Below are positions 18,000-30,362 of a DNA stretch of 64,000 nucleotides, piece after piece. Numbering within the stretch: position 1 is the first letter of the stretch; every line of letters begins with the position of its first letter. The stretch is from contig NW_027184061.1 in NCBI RefSeq assembly GCF_041296385.1, forward strand, positions 1,448,501 to 1,512,500, written 5' to 3'. A program made the translations under genes and the position numbers. The notes beneath the pieces were generated by a model. The model searched no databases, had not been told where the DNA came from, and worked only from the letters and a program-made list of their open reading frames with translations. The DNA is from Aphelocoma coerulescens (Eukaryota > Chordata > Aves > Passeriformes > Corvidae).

Positions 18000-18420
18000 T
18001 TGTTTCCCTTCCCAGCTGAATGGCGGCTCGGGCCGGGCCCGTTCCAGGGCTGTTCCTCAGCTGCGGCTTTCCCCTCACGCAGCCCGGGGGGCGCTGGGAG
18101 CGCGGGGCGAGGCTGGGCCGTGTGCAGAGCCCGCCCCTCGCTGCGATTGGGCGGTGCTGCCGTCAGTCGTGGTTCTGGCGCGCTGATTGGTCGGAGCGGG
18201 GAGCAGCCCGGGCCCGGAGCCGCCGGCAGGGCGGCCGTGGCGCAGCAGAGGCGCCATTGGCGGAGCGTCTGTGCGGGCCCGGGAGCGGCGGCGGCGGCCG
18301 GAGCCCAGTGAGGCGGCGGCGGAGCTCGGAGGCGGCCCCAGCGCAGGTGGGAGCCGCGCTCGGTTCTGGCGGGGCTCGGCGCTGGCTGCGGGCGGAGGGG
18401 GCGGCAGGGGGCTGGGGCGG
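18000..18420. promoter_or_regulatory. CpG island, probable bidirectional promoter of the PAK-like gene (left)
   Basis: CpG-dense DNA about 500-900 bp upstream of the PAK-like start with several CCAAT/ATTGG boxes (about 18,147, 18,187 and 18,256) and GC boxes. On the plus strand a good donor, GCGCAG|GTGGGAG at about 18,347, suggests a divergent transcript whose product I cannot identify. The first part of that divergent unit recurs at 48,320-48,600. Confidence 0.55.
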
Positions 18421-18555
18421 GTTCGTTGTGCCGTGTGGGCGCCGTGTTCGCCCTGGCGTGAGGGCGCTGCGGGAGCGGCTGCCCGCGCTCTCCTTGCCGC
18501 TGATGCCTCGGCAGGAGCCGGTGCCGGAGCAGCGCTGGCTCGTCCCGGCTGCTGT

Positions 18556-18866
18556 GGGTAGGACAGAGGTGGCTGCCCCGTCGGCGGGAGTGTGCGGGAA
18601 AGTTCCCGTGGCCAGAGGTTTGTGTCCCCAGAGGAGCCGGAGGAGTCCTGTAAAAGGAACTTTATTCCTGGAGCAAGGGAGAGGCCACGGGGCATTTCCC
18701 GTGGGGTCTGTCCAAGTGTTGGAGGACGCAGCCTCCTTTTTATGCCGATTTCCCCGGCCGCATCTCCGTGTCCCTTTCCGCAGTGGCTGAGGTCCTTGGA
18801 AGGTACAGACTTCCCGATGCGCCTGCTGCATGTGCCCCTTAATGTGCACCCCCACTTTGTATAACA
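18556..18866 (-). mobile_element. Solo LTR-like element (left)
   Basis: Starts TGTTATACAAAG at 18866 on the minus strand, has a CATAAAAAGG TATA-like box, then AATAAA about 75 bp later. The end is not sharply defined. Its mirror copy is at 38,505-38,815. Confidence 0.55.
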
Positions 18867-18869
18867 TCC

Positions 18870-19740
18870 GATATTCATGGCTCTGTTAAGTCTTTGTTTC
18901 CTTTCTTTTCTGTTTCACCACTTTTCCTTGGCCATCTCTTTGCCAAGAGCAGTTTGAGTCATTTAATTTTCCCCAACCTCCTGGTCCTTCTGCTGAGAGA
19001 GAATCTGATGCCATCCCAGGGTGAAATGTGGCGTTGCTCATGGGAGTGGATTGGTGGGTGAGAAGGTCAGGAGCTGGAGCTGTGTGCTTGGTTATGATTT
19101 GGAGGACAGCTTGTAATCTAATGATGCATTGAAATGATCAATGGGTTCTCTGGCACCTGGTATGAATTTGTTCGGGTTCCCAGGGGCTGCTCCATGGTGT
19201 TGTAGGATTTGTTCTGGTGGCCGTTCATCTTTTCCCCATTTTTGGGCGCTCCCAAAAATGCCAGGGATGCATCAATTGACCTCTTTTCTCTGATTAAATC
19301 ATCACATCCTTGGATTCCCAAGTGATTTCGCTGACCTTGAAGCAGCAAAAGCAGCCCAGTGGTCAAGCCCACCCTGTATAACCCAGACAGTGCCAGCAGA
19401 TGTTGGAGTGGGAAGAGGGATGATTCCCCCCCGCTTTTGTGAGTGAAGTTCTCCCAACATTCTCCGTTTGCTGTTTTCCTTTGCAGCTTCAGGGATTTCT
19501 GTTGCAGAGTCCAAGATGCTCAGTGTGGGCTCTGCCTTTAGCGACGCAAATTCCGTCTGTGCAGGGAGGCAGAGCTTGGGGTGAGGGGCAGAAGGAATCA
19601 GGCCAATTCCTCTGGCAGGCAAGGAGAGCCTGGCACATTGTGCACACTTCCCCCAGCAGAGATAATTTGCATTTCTAAAGCTCCTCTGCTTGCTGCTTGG
19701 AAGGAAACTTCTCCTCCAGGGCAACCATCAGGTGACTCAC
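18870..19740. other. Conserved arm block without a recognised gene (left)
   Basis: Matches about 37,630-38,500. No credible exon series is visible. An open frame of 140 codons on the minus strand is conserved in part but has no recognisable domain and no promoter. Confidence 0.45.
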
Positions 19741-19762
19741 AAGTGCCCTCCCCCCCAGCTGC

Positions 19763-19881
19763 TTTCTTTTTCTTTTTCTTTTTCTTTTTCTTTTTCTTTT
19801 TCTTTTTCTTTTTCTTTTTCTTTTTCTTTTTCTTTTTCTTTTTTTTTCTCTTTTTCTTTTTCTTTTTCTTTTTCTTTTTCT
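19763..19881 (+). repeat. (CTTTTT)n microsatellite
   Basis: About 20 nearly perfect CTTTTT hexamers. The right arm has only a short A/T-rich stretch at the matching place (about 37,580-37,610), so the array expanded or collapsed after the arms formed. Confidence 0.97.
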
Positions 19882-19925
19882 TATGTTTTTTTAGCTCTTT
19901 ATGAGTTAAAGGGTCATCTTTATAC

Positions 19926-20640
19926 CTCTTCCAGTTTTGCAAAATGCAGCTTACAGGTGAACATTGAAAAACCCATTCTAAAATTCTCCCATCACTAACA
20001 GCCACGCACACACATACACAGAAAAACGCCTAAACCAATAAAGATTTTTGCTACTTTTTCCCCTAAGAATAAAAATTGACTCTCACACCCCTGGCCCAAA
20101 CCCAGCTGACAATGTCAGAGTAGGATTATTAAGAAAAAAAATTCTAGTGATATAATCTTGTCAACAAAACTCCTGGAAGATCAAAAACTCTCCAACGACC
20201 TTTTTAGTGTTAGAGGATCAAGGCATTACTTTATTCTGGCCAGGATGTGCAACAGAAATCATTTCATGCACACATAGCCCAGGTGTGCAGAGAAAATCAT
20301 CCCATGGCACACGAGTTTTACTCAATTTTTCCTCAACTTGATGCAGTCTAAACCCATCGAAATCCGTAGGTTTCATGTTCATTGGTTCCAAGTTGGGCAG
20401 TTCTTAGTATTTGGTTTCCTGTTGGCCCCGGATTGCTTGGCCTCTGATGTTCATTAGGTTCACACTCCTTGATTTCCTTCTCAGCCTTTTCCAGAGCAGG
20501 GGTCTCCAGCTGTGCTGGGGGCAGTGTCTGGGGTAGCTGTTCCTTGATGTTTGCTGATGGGCGTTGATGTTCTGTTGATGGGCGTTATCTTTTTGGGTAT
20601 CTTTTGGGCTGTTCCCAGTCTGTTGAGATGTTAAGCTCAT
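19926..20640 (-). mobile_element. Single LTR-like unit (left)
   Basis: A unit of about 715 bp with AATAAA roughly in the middle. It matches both copies in the right arm (33,425-34,138 and 36,838-37,542). Its outer flanks equal the upstream flank of the first and the downstream flank of the second, the pattern of LTR-LTR recombination. The exact ends are uncertain. Confidence 0.7.
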
Positions 20641-21360
20641 CTCCCTTGAGTGGTGTAACATCCCTTAAAGTCCCCAGGCAGGGTCTGTGCCAGCCGAGCT
20701 TCCTGTGGAAGAGATTTCACAAGAGACAGGATTCTGGCCACAGACTGCTAGAAACAGACATCCCTTATCTCCACCCCGCACTAGGTCGGGAATTCGCAGG
20801 GTGAGGAATTGCAAACCTCAATTCCAGGGAGATAATTGAATATCTGCCCTGGATCTGGCTCTTCTTCTTGCCAAAGCCAATGGCAGCAGCCGTACCCGTG
20901 GCATCTCACTGCCCGTGGGTGCTCATCCTCTGACAGCAGCTGAGCTTTCTGCAAAATCATTCGTTTCTCCAGTGACCCAAACAAGATCGATAAAAGTAAA
21001 TCCTGATCCTTCCACATCCCGTAGCCTCCTGGGGGCCGGGGGCCACTGCCGGCCCTGCCCGGGGGGTGTTGGGGTCAGGCAGTGCCCGGCGCTGAGCCCC
21101 GGCTGCCCCACAGCCCCGGCCCGGCCCCGCAGCTCCCCACAGGCCCCCAGCCCGTGCTGCCCTGTCCTGCTGCTCCCCACCACAGAGGAACACCCTAAAA
21201 TCCTGAACTTCTTTTTCTGTCCTGTCCTGGAACGCGGGGATACAAAAGATCTGGATCAGCTGGCAAATGTTGAGGATAAGATGGTGCTGAAAAGCACCCC
21301 AGTCCTCACTTTTTTCTCTTCCTCCTCTTTTCCATCTTCCTTTTCCTTTCTTACCACATA
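20641..21360 (-). pseudogene. Internally deleted gammaretrovirus-like remnant (left)
   Basis: A leader/gag-like segment (from about 21,360) is joined at about 20,900 directly to the last part of an integrase frame. The junction can be read by comparison with the fuller copy at 34,139-36,837. The mirror remnant is at 32,704-33,424. Confidence 0.65.
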
Positions 21361-21858
21361 GATTCCTCCTGCTGCTGTTTGCCTTAACCATATTCCTGCA
21401 CACTCCCTTCAACCAATCCCTTCCCAGCACACCAACACCATCCGTCCCCTGTTGCTGAGACCCCTTCTCGACTTCCCTTTTTACCCGTGCTGGGTGTCCA
21501 TGTCCTTAATTAGCTCTGGGAGAATGTGCAAACTGCCTCAATATTGTCCCCTTTTGTATAGGAAACGATGTCCATGGTTCTGTTCCGGCTTTGTTGTTGT
21601 TCTGGAAGTTGAGGAATTGAGCAGGAGCTTGGCTGAGCAGCAGTGTGTGTCAGTCAGTGCCATTTTGTGGAGCTGCTGGTTTGTGCTGTCACTTGCTTGT
21701 GTGCAGGTGCGTGTGGCTGTGTCCGAGCAGATTCAGAGCATGTGTTTGTAAGGAGGCGTTGGTGTTGTTGGTTCGCTGGGGGTGCCCGGTTTTCGGGACA
21801 TCCCCCCTGGAGCAGGGTGTCCCCCCTTGGTGCAGGCGCGGCCCTCAGGCAGCGCTCA
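21361..21858. other. Unassigned arm sequence before the X-Y module (left)
   Basis: Matches about 32,206-32,703. No coding exon is recognised. The part next to the X-Y module (about 21,770-21,858) recurs in the spacer at 29,386-29,480. Confidence 0.4.
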
Positions 21859-21901
21859 GCCAATCAGAAGGCGCGGCGCTGGTGACTCAGCAGTTGCCAG
21901 G
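21859..21901 (-). promoter_or_regulatory. MHC class II-type X-Y module 2 (left arm, zinc-finger side)
   Basis: On the minus strand: CCTGGCAACTGCTGAGTCAC, 14 bp, CTGATTGGC. It directs away from the zinc-finger gene, whose ATG lies about 890 bp to the right, with a CpG island (21,880-22,270) between them. Confidence 0.7.
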
Positions 21902-22696
21902 CAGAGCCGCAGCGCCCGGCGCTCCCCAGCTGGAGCCCACGTGTGGCCCGGCCTTGGCGCCCCCCGCCAGGGGAATTTGGGGAGGTGGGAGGGGGGGAGC
22001 GCCAAGGCCGGGCCGGGCCGTGCTGTGCTGGCAGAAGTGGCTGCGGCGGGGGCCGAGTGCGGGCAGGAGCGGCCGAGAGCCCAGCGCTGCCCCAGCCCGA
22101 GCTGCCGCAGCTGCATCGCTGCTCCAGCCCGAGCTGCCGCAGCTGCATCGCTGCTCGTGCTGTGGGATCCGAGAGCTCTGGGGGGCAGAGCGAGCCAGGG
22201 CTGGGTGCTGGGCCTGGGGGGAGCAGGAGAAAGGCTGGAGGAGCAGGGCTGGAGACCAGAATGGTGAAACGATGGCCGTGGGAGCAGCAGGTGGGATTCT
22301 GCAGGAGAAGGAGTAGTGTGAGGAAGAGGAGTGTGAGGAAGAGTAGGGATTCAGGAGGAGGAGGATCAGGACGAGGAGGCACCCCAAGGTTCCAGCACTC
22401 GCTGTATCTGCAGCCTCCCTCCAGCCCCAGGAGTGTTGCCCCCCCCATCCAGCAGGTGATCAGGGAGGGGGATCCACGATTTTCCAGGGGATGAATCTTG
22501 GTGTTTCTGAGGTTTCTTGGTTTCCCTGTTGGTGCTTTGGTTTTTTTTTGTGGGGGCTGAATGTTTATATTTTGGAGGGAGCTTTCTCTGAATCTTGATG
22601 TTTTGGTAGTTTTGGGTCTGTGTCTTAATGTCTGGGGGACTTTTGGGCTGAGTCTCTGTGTTTTTGAGATTTTTACAGACACAAGATGCCCGGTGA

Positions 22697-23443
<747 letters not shown>

Positions 23444-23654
23444 GGGAAGCCCTGCGAGTGCCCCGAGTGCGGGAAGAGCTTCGTGTGCTGCTCCAGCTCC
23501 ATCCCCCGTGGGAGGATCGGCGTTGGGTGATCCCCAGTGACCCCCGTGGGGCAGAGCCCTGGTGACCCCCGTTCCGGGTGATCCGCGCTGGGTGGGGGGA
23601 AGGTGTTGGAGAGATTTCTTTGCCTTCTCCTTGTGCTGCTGGGATTTGGTTGGT

Positions 23655-23660
23655 AATAAA
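23655..23660 (+). terminator. Poly(A) signal of the left zinc-finger gene
   Basis: AATAAA 212 bp after the stop, conserved at 30,357-30,362. The palindrome's inner boundary follows about 30 bp later. Confidence 0.75.
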
Positions 23661-24214
23661 TTCCCTCCCTGTGCCCAGGCTGGGTCTGTTGGATCTGGAA
23701 GCTTCCTCCATGTCTGGCAGAGCCAATCCCTGGTGGCTCCAAAGTTGGAGGTGCCGGATGCAGAGATGCCCCCACAACCCCTGGGAAGGAGGGAGGAGGA
23801 GGAGGGTGTTTTTAAGGGTCTTCTTTTCCTTCTCTTTCTCCTGATGTTATTTTTTCAGTGTCATCAATTTAATTAATATCTCTAATTAGAGCCTGTTGTG
23901 CCTGTTCCGGTGTTTGCTGAGGGATCTCTCCCAGTCCTTATCCCCAGCCAGGAACCCTCGGTTCCATTTTCTCTCCCCTGTGTGGCTGCGGGGGGCAGGG
24001 ACAGAGTGGCTTTGGTGGGTGCCTGGCACCGGGCCAGCGTCACCCCAGGCCATGGGCACCCCTGAGATCCCGCGTCCCTGGGGACACATTTCTGGGCACA
24101 GCTGAGCTCCCACCTGCCCCGCACCCCGAGGTTCCCCCTCCCAAAAAATTCCACCGCGGGGCTGCAGCATCCCTAAAGCCCCATAGCCAATCAAAATCGT
24201 GGCCAGCGCTGGCC

Positions 24215-26137
24215 ATGGGGTGAGTGGTGGCAGCTGGGGCCGTACTGGTGGCACTGGTGGTGCTGGGAGCCCCCCCGGCTGCGGGCGTGGAGCTCTCAGG
24301 TGAGCCGGGGGTGGCGTGACGTGATGGGAAAGGGGGGGAGAAGGGGAAAAAGGGGTGATGGGACCCCTAAAATGAGTGAGAGCTGGAGGGGACCCTCAAA
24401 GGAAGAGCAGGAGGGGGCTGAAGAGTGGGGGAGAAACGGGTGGGAGGGGCTGGGAAAGTGGGGAAAAGTGGAGGATGGGACCCAAAAACGGAGCGGGAGT
24501 GGGCTGGGGATTGGGGGATGGTGGGGGAAAAGGGTGGAAAGGGTGAAAAGGGGGGAATGGGAGTCCAAAACTCCTCTGGGGAGCGGCTGGAAATGGTGGG
24601 AGAGGGGATGTGAAATAGGGAGAAGAGTGGAAAAGAGGAAGTCCGAGCACGGGCAGGAGGGTCCCGTGGCGGCCGTGGGGCACAGGGGGTGCGGAGCGGG
24701 GATCCGGGGTGGCTCCCGGAGCTCTGGGCGTGCTGGGGGCTGCAGGGGGGCACCCCCTGAGCTGTGTCCCACACACACAGGGGTGTTCCAGGGGATGATG
24801 AAGTCCGAGTGTCACTTCATTAAGGGCACCGAGCGGGTGAGGTTGGTGCAGAGGAGCATCTGACAGCGGGAGCAGCAACTGCACTCGCCAGCGATGTGGG
24901 GCTGTTTGTGGGGGACAGCCCGTGTGGGGAGAAACAGGCGCAGTGCTGGAACAGCCATCCAGCCAGACTGGGGTACAAACGGGCTCTGGCGGACAGGCTC
25001 TGCCGGTACCACCGCGACATCGTTGCCCCGTTGCTCGCGGCCCGCAGAGGTGCAGAACGTCGGGCAGAGCGAGTCCCCTCGGGCCCTGCCCTGGGGATGA
25101 GCCTGGAGCCCCTCAGCCCCCCTGGTGCCCATCCCCGGGGCCTCTTGTCCTTCCAGCTTCCCCTGAGGTGTCCCAGTCCCTCCCAGTCCATCCCAGTCCA
25201 TCCCAGTCTCTCCCAGTGCCCCCGCGCGTGTCCATCCCAGCCCTGCGTGGCGCTGACGCCCCTCAGCCAATCAGAGCGCGTCTCTCTGATGACTCATCAG
25301 TTGCCAGGCAGACCCGCAGCGCCGAGTGCCCCGTGCTGGACTCGGCCTCCCAGTGCCGCGCGCTCCATTCCCAGTCGCTCCCAGTGCCCTCCCAGTGCCT
25401 CCCCAGTGCTCTCAGTCCACTCCCCTCTCACGAGGGCAGCTCACTTCTCTCAGAACACCCCAACCCGAAGCTGTATATGCTTCTAGGCCGATCTCTTGTC
25501 CTATTTTTCAGTGTTGGGTGTTCCATCAAGAGCCACCCTTCTTTTTAACCTTGGCAAAGGGACTGGGAGAGGGTTTGGGGGATCCTCGCAGGGCAGGGAG
25601 CAACTGGGACGGGGTTTGTGGAGTCCTGGAGGAGATGAGAGTGGGTTTGGCATGTGCTAGAAGGTTTAACAGCATTCTGGACAGACTGGGGATGAAAAAA
25701 AGAGGGGTTAGGGGGTCCTGATGGCTCTCTGGGGCGTTTTTTGAGAGGTCCTGACCCCTGTGGACCCCCGACAGATGCCAGCGGACACTGCCCGCAGCAA
25801 GATTCTGACAGGGATCGGGGACTTCGTGTTGGGCTTCATCTTCCTGGCGCTGGGGCTCGGCTTTCACTTGCTCGAGAAGGTGACGGGGGGTCCCGGGGAT
25901 CGCATCCCCCTCCCCCAGAGCGTGTGTGCCCCCCCGGGGCCCCCCAGCCCGGTGTCACCCCCTTTGCTCTGCCCACAGAGCTCCTGAGCCGCCGGCGGCC
26001 GCAGCCCCTCCCCGTGGCCTCGGGCCTGGCCGGGACCCCCCGCTCCGTCCCTGCGCTGATTTTGGGGGGGTCGTGTGTCCCCCCCAGCCCCGCTGTCACT
26101 CTGCCCCCACCTGGCTGCTCCCAGTGTTCCCAGTAAA
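24215..26137 (+). pseudogene. Rearranged MHC class II beta pseudogene (spacer)
   Basis: Exon 1 (24215-24299) encodes a class II beta signal peptide but codon 3 is TGA. Exon 2 (24781-25049, 269 nt where a multiple of 3 is expected) encodes the beta 1 domain: GVFQGMMKSECHFIKGTERVRLVQRSI, a stop, a one-base frameshift, then DVGLFVGDSPCGEKQAQ. No beta 2 exon is found; instead a reversed X-Y module (25,266-25,308) and unrelated DNA follow. Exon 25775-25879 encodes connecting peptide and transmembrane segment (ILTGIGDFVLGFIFLALG), and the tail exon from 25979 gives Ser-Ser-stop. The poly(A) signal has decayed to AGTAAA (26132-26137). Not functional as a class II chain. It may be a join of two gene pieces. 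Confidence 0.88.
25266..25308 (-). promoter_or_regulatory. MHC class II-type X-Y module 3 (spacer)
   Basis: On the minus strand: CCTGGCAACTGATGAGTCATC, then CTGATTGGC. This has the best X2 match of the five. It lies between class II exon 2 and the transmembrane exon, pointing the opposite way. Confidence 0.72.
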
Positions 26138-26285
26138 GCTTCCCAGTTCGGGCTGATCCCGTTTATTGGGGGGCACTGGGGATGGACTCTGGGGAACCCC
26201 GCGGAGGGGCCGAGATTGGAGGGGGCAAAACCGGTACTGGGATGGATCGGGAATGGGGCCCCCGTGTGTCCCCCCCGTGTCACCC

Positions 26286-26815
26286 CACTCTGGGTGCTGG
26301 GAGCCCCCGGCTGCGGGCGAGGAGCGCTTGGGTGAGTGGGGAGGGGTGCAGGGACGATGGGAAAGGTGTCTGAGAGGGGGATGAGGGCCGGGGGACAGTG
26401 GGAAAGGACTTCCCATGAGAGTCCCTTCGTGTCCCCATCACTTGATCTCTTCAGCTGTTCCCTGGGGCTCTCGGGGGGGCAGAACCTCACTGGGGTGGTC
26501 CCCAAACCCCTGTCCCTCCCTGGGGGTCTCATGGGGGGTTCCTCCCCACCCAGCAGCTGGTGCTGAGGCGGCCGTGGGGCAGAGAGGGGTGGGAAAGGGG
26601 TGTCCAGGGGGGTCCCTTGAGCTCCCAACCTGCTGAGGGGTGCTGGGGGCTGCTGGAGGGGGGCACCCCCTGACCTGTCTCCCACACAGGTGTGTTCCAT
26701 TCCTGGGGAAAAGCCCACTGGCACTTCCTTGATGACAACAACTGGGTGAAGTTCATGGACAGGAACATCTACAACTGGGAGCAGTTTGGGCACAGGGGAT
26801 ACCCCAAAATTTGGA
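26286..26815 (+). pseudogene. Second MHC class II beta 5' fragment (spacer)
   Basis: The tail of exon 1 (about 26,290-26,331, GTGCTGGGAGCCCCCGGCTG, with C residues lost) is joined to the 3' flank of the preceding pseudogene. An intron like that of the first copy follows, then a partial exon 2 from 26690 reading GVFHSWGKAHWHFLDD and NIYNWEQFGHRG. Similarity to the beta 1 domain ends at about 26,815. Confidence 0.75.
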
Positions 26816-27936
26816 GGTGGGATGGAGTTGCTTTGAGGTGGAATTGAGCCCTTTGCAGTGGGATGGAGTCGCTGTGAGGTGCCTTCGATCCCTCTCGGCT
26901 TTTGGGGTGCAGAGCTGTGAGGGACTGAAATGTTCCGGGTTAGTGGCTCAAACCATTGGCCACCGGCAGCAGCAGCGGGGCCTTTGCTGGCCGTGGGCAC
27001 AGGGAGCGCCCGGGGGCACAGGGGGGGAACACCCAGCCCGGAGGGGCCGAGCCGGGCCTGGAGCCAGGGAAGGGCAGAGGCTGATGGGAAGCAGATCCGG
27101 CCAGGTGGGACAGGGCTTTGGAGCAGGGCAGCGCCCTCCCTTACACAACTGGCCCAGCTCTGGGAACCCGCCCGGGCCAGGCCCGGGACATGCACACAGA
27201 GGCCTGGAGGTTGCCATCCCTTCGCATGGGCCATGCCTGGCTCAGCTGCGCTGCCGGGAGGGGCAGGGCCATGTCTTAGAAGGGGCCATAAACCATCAGA
27301 GCCCCCAAAGTGCCCCGGGATCCACAGTGTGACATCGGACACTGCAAAACTCCCCCGGGGGAGGTACCTGGGTGTTCACCCAAACCTGAACCTGTATTAA
27401 CCCACCGAACTTGGAGTTTCCGGGGCTTCCCCAGCCCCCACGGGATCCAGCCTGGGACCATCACTTACACCAAGGACAGCGACATTGGAACAACCAAATC
27501 CAAAAGTTTTGTTCCTGATCCAGGGCTGCTGACTGTGTATCCTTCTACTCTCCTACTTTCTTTGCCGTTATACATTTCCTAAGTGTTACTTTTATGCTTT
27601 TAATATTACTGGAGATGGTAACCAAAAGGGCTTCAAACCCCCTTCACACAGCAACCAAACTGTTCTGAAATAAACCCTACAGAGATATATTTATAAACAC
27701 AGATCTTTCACTGTTGTTTCACTCTCATCTGCCCCAGGGGAGCCATGAACCAGACCCTGGGTTACCCTCGCCTTCAGGGGCGGGGCGGAACAGGAGCCGG
27801 ACACGGGGGAAGCTTCTGGAAGCTGCTGACGGAAGCCACCCCTGGAGGCCCCCTATTTCCAAAGCCTGGCCATGCAAACCCAGGACACTGGATCCAAACA
27901 TGGATCACTCAGACGGGGAGCACCAGGGCTCTGCCT
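26816..27936. other. Spacer DNA without a recognised gene
   Basis: GC-rich to about 27,470, then AT-rich with AATAAA at about 27,670. The last 300 bp have the look of an LTR end, but I cannot name a family. No MHC exon is visible. Confidence 0.35.
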
Positions 27937-28610
27937 GTCGTGGTTTGACGCAGCTGAGCGTCAAGCACACGAAATCTCCTTTTTTTCATAAGGGGAAATA
28001 AGAAAATATTGAGGAAAACTAGAGAGCTGTGAAGCAGAACAGGTTCAAACTTAAACAGTTGCTGTACAAAGAAAAAGTTTATCACCAACAGAATTAAAAG
28101 TAAAAAGAAATAACAAGAAATTCAAGCAAACCTCCCCTCTCTTCCAGCACTTCCCTCCTTTTACCCAACTCGCAGAAAGGAAGCAGAACATGGGATTTTA
28201 GTCAGTGTTGCAGTTCTTGAAGAGTCTCTTTGTTATGCTTAAGGAAAAAAGGGTTTTCTTCTGCATCACGTGGTTCCCAAAGTGCCACCAACAGCAGACC
28301 CGCCCGGGAAGAAACAATCTGCTGTGGTGTAAAACATCTCTGCCCTGAAACATCTCACAGTTCCTTCACACTGCCAGACAGGGGCCATCACATGGGGTTA
28401 TTAGTCTTTGTAAGGATGAATTACTTTGGCCTGAACACAAAGGGTTGGTTGTTTTTTTTTTTTGTGACAGGAGGTCTCTAAAAGCCTCTCAATACTTCTA
28501 TATAGCCTGGCATAGGCACTTTTCCTAAATTTCATGGGCCATAGGTTAACTTTCCATCCCTCCATGTACTCCAAATGGATCAAAGAGACAGTTTGTGATA
28601 TTACAGTTTC
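27937..28610 (-). mobile_element. Probable class II LTR (spacer)
   Basis: On the plus strand it begins TGTCGTGGTTTGAC, which in reverse complement is a common avian class II LTR end. Composition is AT-rich. The far end is not clear. Confidence 0.4.
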
Positions 28611-29385
28611 TTACCACGGCCTGCAGGAAGTTTTTTAAGCTGCGCGCGAGAATCGCGGCACCGCCCTCTTTTCTCCCGTCGCCATTTCCAGCTCCGTCCC
28701 ACAGGACTCACTTTCTCTTCTCTCTGACTCCGAAGCCGCCACGTTGAAGAGTGTTCTTGTTCGGGCTCTACGGTGGAGAAAGCCTGGCTCCCTTTGTGCT
28801 GCTGGCTGCGTGGTGTCCTCTTCAGTTCAGCGCGGAGTGTGCTGGCTGCAGACAGGAGGCTCCGCCGGCTCCCGCTGGCTCCGCCGGCCCCGCGTGGAGA
28901 GGAGAGGGACCCGCCGGTGCCAGGGAGCCGCGCCGGATGGGTTTAGCTGTGTGGCACTCCATGGCTGGCTTTAGCTGCCTGCGGCTCTGGGACAGTTCCC
29001 CCCCAGCAGTGACACAGGGTCTGTGCTGCGGCGTTGGGAAAGGAGGGGGTGCAGGGGCCCTGACCCGGCGGGGCCCGGAGGCTCCAAGGTCCCCGCACCT
29101 TCCGGCAGGAGAGCTGGAACGAAAGGAATTCCCGCGTTTCCGTGTGGTTTAAATGTGTAAATTGTGAGAAGCGTCATTAGTCTAAAAGACTGTCCATCAA
29201 CTCAGGATCAATCCCCTACATCACCTCTGAACCAACCCCGCTACCAAAACCAGGCTGTGCAAGCCCAGTAGAGCCCCAAAACTGGGAAGCCAGGTATCCA
29301 GGAGCTCAGCTGCACCCCAAAATGGGGATGGAGATGTCCAGGGGCTCAGCTGTGCCCAAAAACGAGGCCCCAGCTGAGGGCGTTC
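28611..29385. other. Unassigned GC-rich spacer DNA
   Basis: Two short open frames overlap here but show no domain or splice pattern. I see nothing else that can be defended. Confidence 0.35.
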
Positions 29386-29480
29386 TCTGCTTGGCTGAGC
29401 GCTGCCTGAGGGCTGGGGCTGCAGTAAGGGGGACACCCTCCTCCAGCTGGGATGTCCCGAAAACGGGGGACCCCCACAAG
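29386..29480 (+). repeat. Partial copy of the X-Y module's downstream flank (spacer)
   Basis: TTGGCTGAGCGCTGCCTGAGGG through GGGATGTCCCGAAAAC matches the flank next to modules at 21,859 and 32,205. The X box itself is missing. Confidence 0.7.
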
Positions 29481-30325
29481 CCCCTCACAACCCCCGGGGC
29501 TGGGCTGCCCCTGCCTGGATGCTGGGAAACACCTAACTACTGCACAGGGACGGTGATTTACCAAAATATGAATATTGATCTAATATCAATATCCACCTGA
29601 GACGGACAAAAACTCTCTAACAGTTTAAAGTTAGAAAGTTTATGTTTTATGTGGCGCCAGGCACTGCGTGGCATAGCTCCCTAAGATGCAGGCCCCAGTA
29701 CAAGCAAACATGATACCTTTTATTTCCAAATATTATGAATATCCAAAATACAAATGTATATTCATAACATTAACACCTCCCATTCTCCGCTTCGTATGGA
29801 AATGAGCTTAAATGTCATTAAGCATGCGTAGTGTGTGTCCTGAATTGAGTCGGTGGTCTTGAATTGGGTCAGTGGTCCCAAAGATGAAGTAACTCATCTT
29901 CCTCATTTTGACCTTTTTGCTTCTCTGAGTTTTAACTATTCTAATTACTTTAGTGACCTGTAAGTTTCCTCTTGCATGATTTTTGGATGGGCTCCCACAA
30001 AGGGAAGAAATTGGTGATTGTTTTTATTCTATACACCAACTTATCAATGTTTCTGCTCCTTATTCTAGGCACAGCTAAACAAACATGCAAATGACAGATC
30101 ATCAATTATTTGGTAATCAGTTACTAACATCTAAAACTCTGTTTCAAGTCCAGCTCTCCTAACTATTTTGATTAACCCTCACTGGGCCCAAGCCTCCAAC
30201 TGAAATCCCAAGCCTATGACTAAAATCTTTGTTTCCTCTATGTTTCAACAGGAAATACAAGGAAAGGCCCAGGAGCTGAGAGAAAAGGACCAGGAGAGAT
30301 CCCGCCCCGAGCACCGGCACGGGCA
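29481..30325. other. AT-rich spacer segment, LTR-like
   Basis: Low GC, with CACCTGAGACGGACAAAAACTC and long A/T stretches. No open frame of note. It resembles LTR sequence but the family is not identified. The last 45 bp or so resemble 23,890-23,935, so short arm homology continues beyond the main boundary. Confidence 0.35.
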
Positions 30326-30356
30326 CAACAGAGCCAGCCTGGGCACAGGGAGGGAA

Positions 30357-30362
30357 TTTATT
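30357..30362 (-). terminator. Poly(A) signal of the right zinc-finger gene
   Basis: AATAAA on the minus strand, mirror of 23,655-23,660. Confidence 0.75.

Noticed and set aside
19598..20011. Lysine- or phenylalanine-rich frames
   Set aside because: Pure translation of the CTTTTT microsatellite.
28744..29177. Short frames in the GC-rich spacer
   Set aside because: No domain, no splice sites in register, no conserved partner in the arms.
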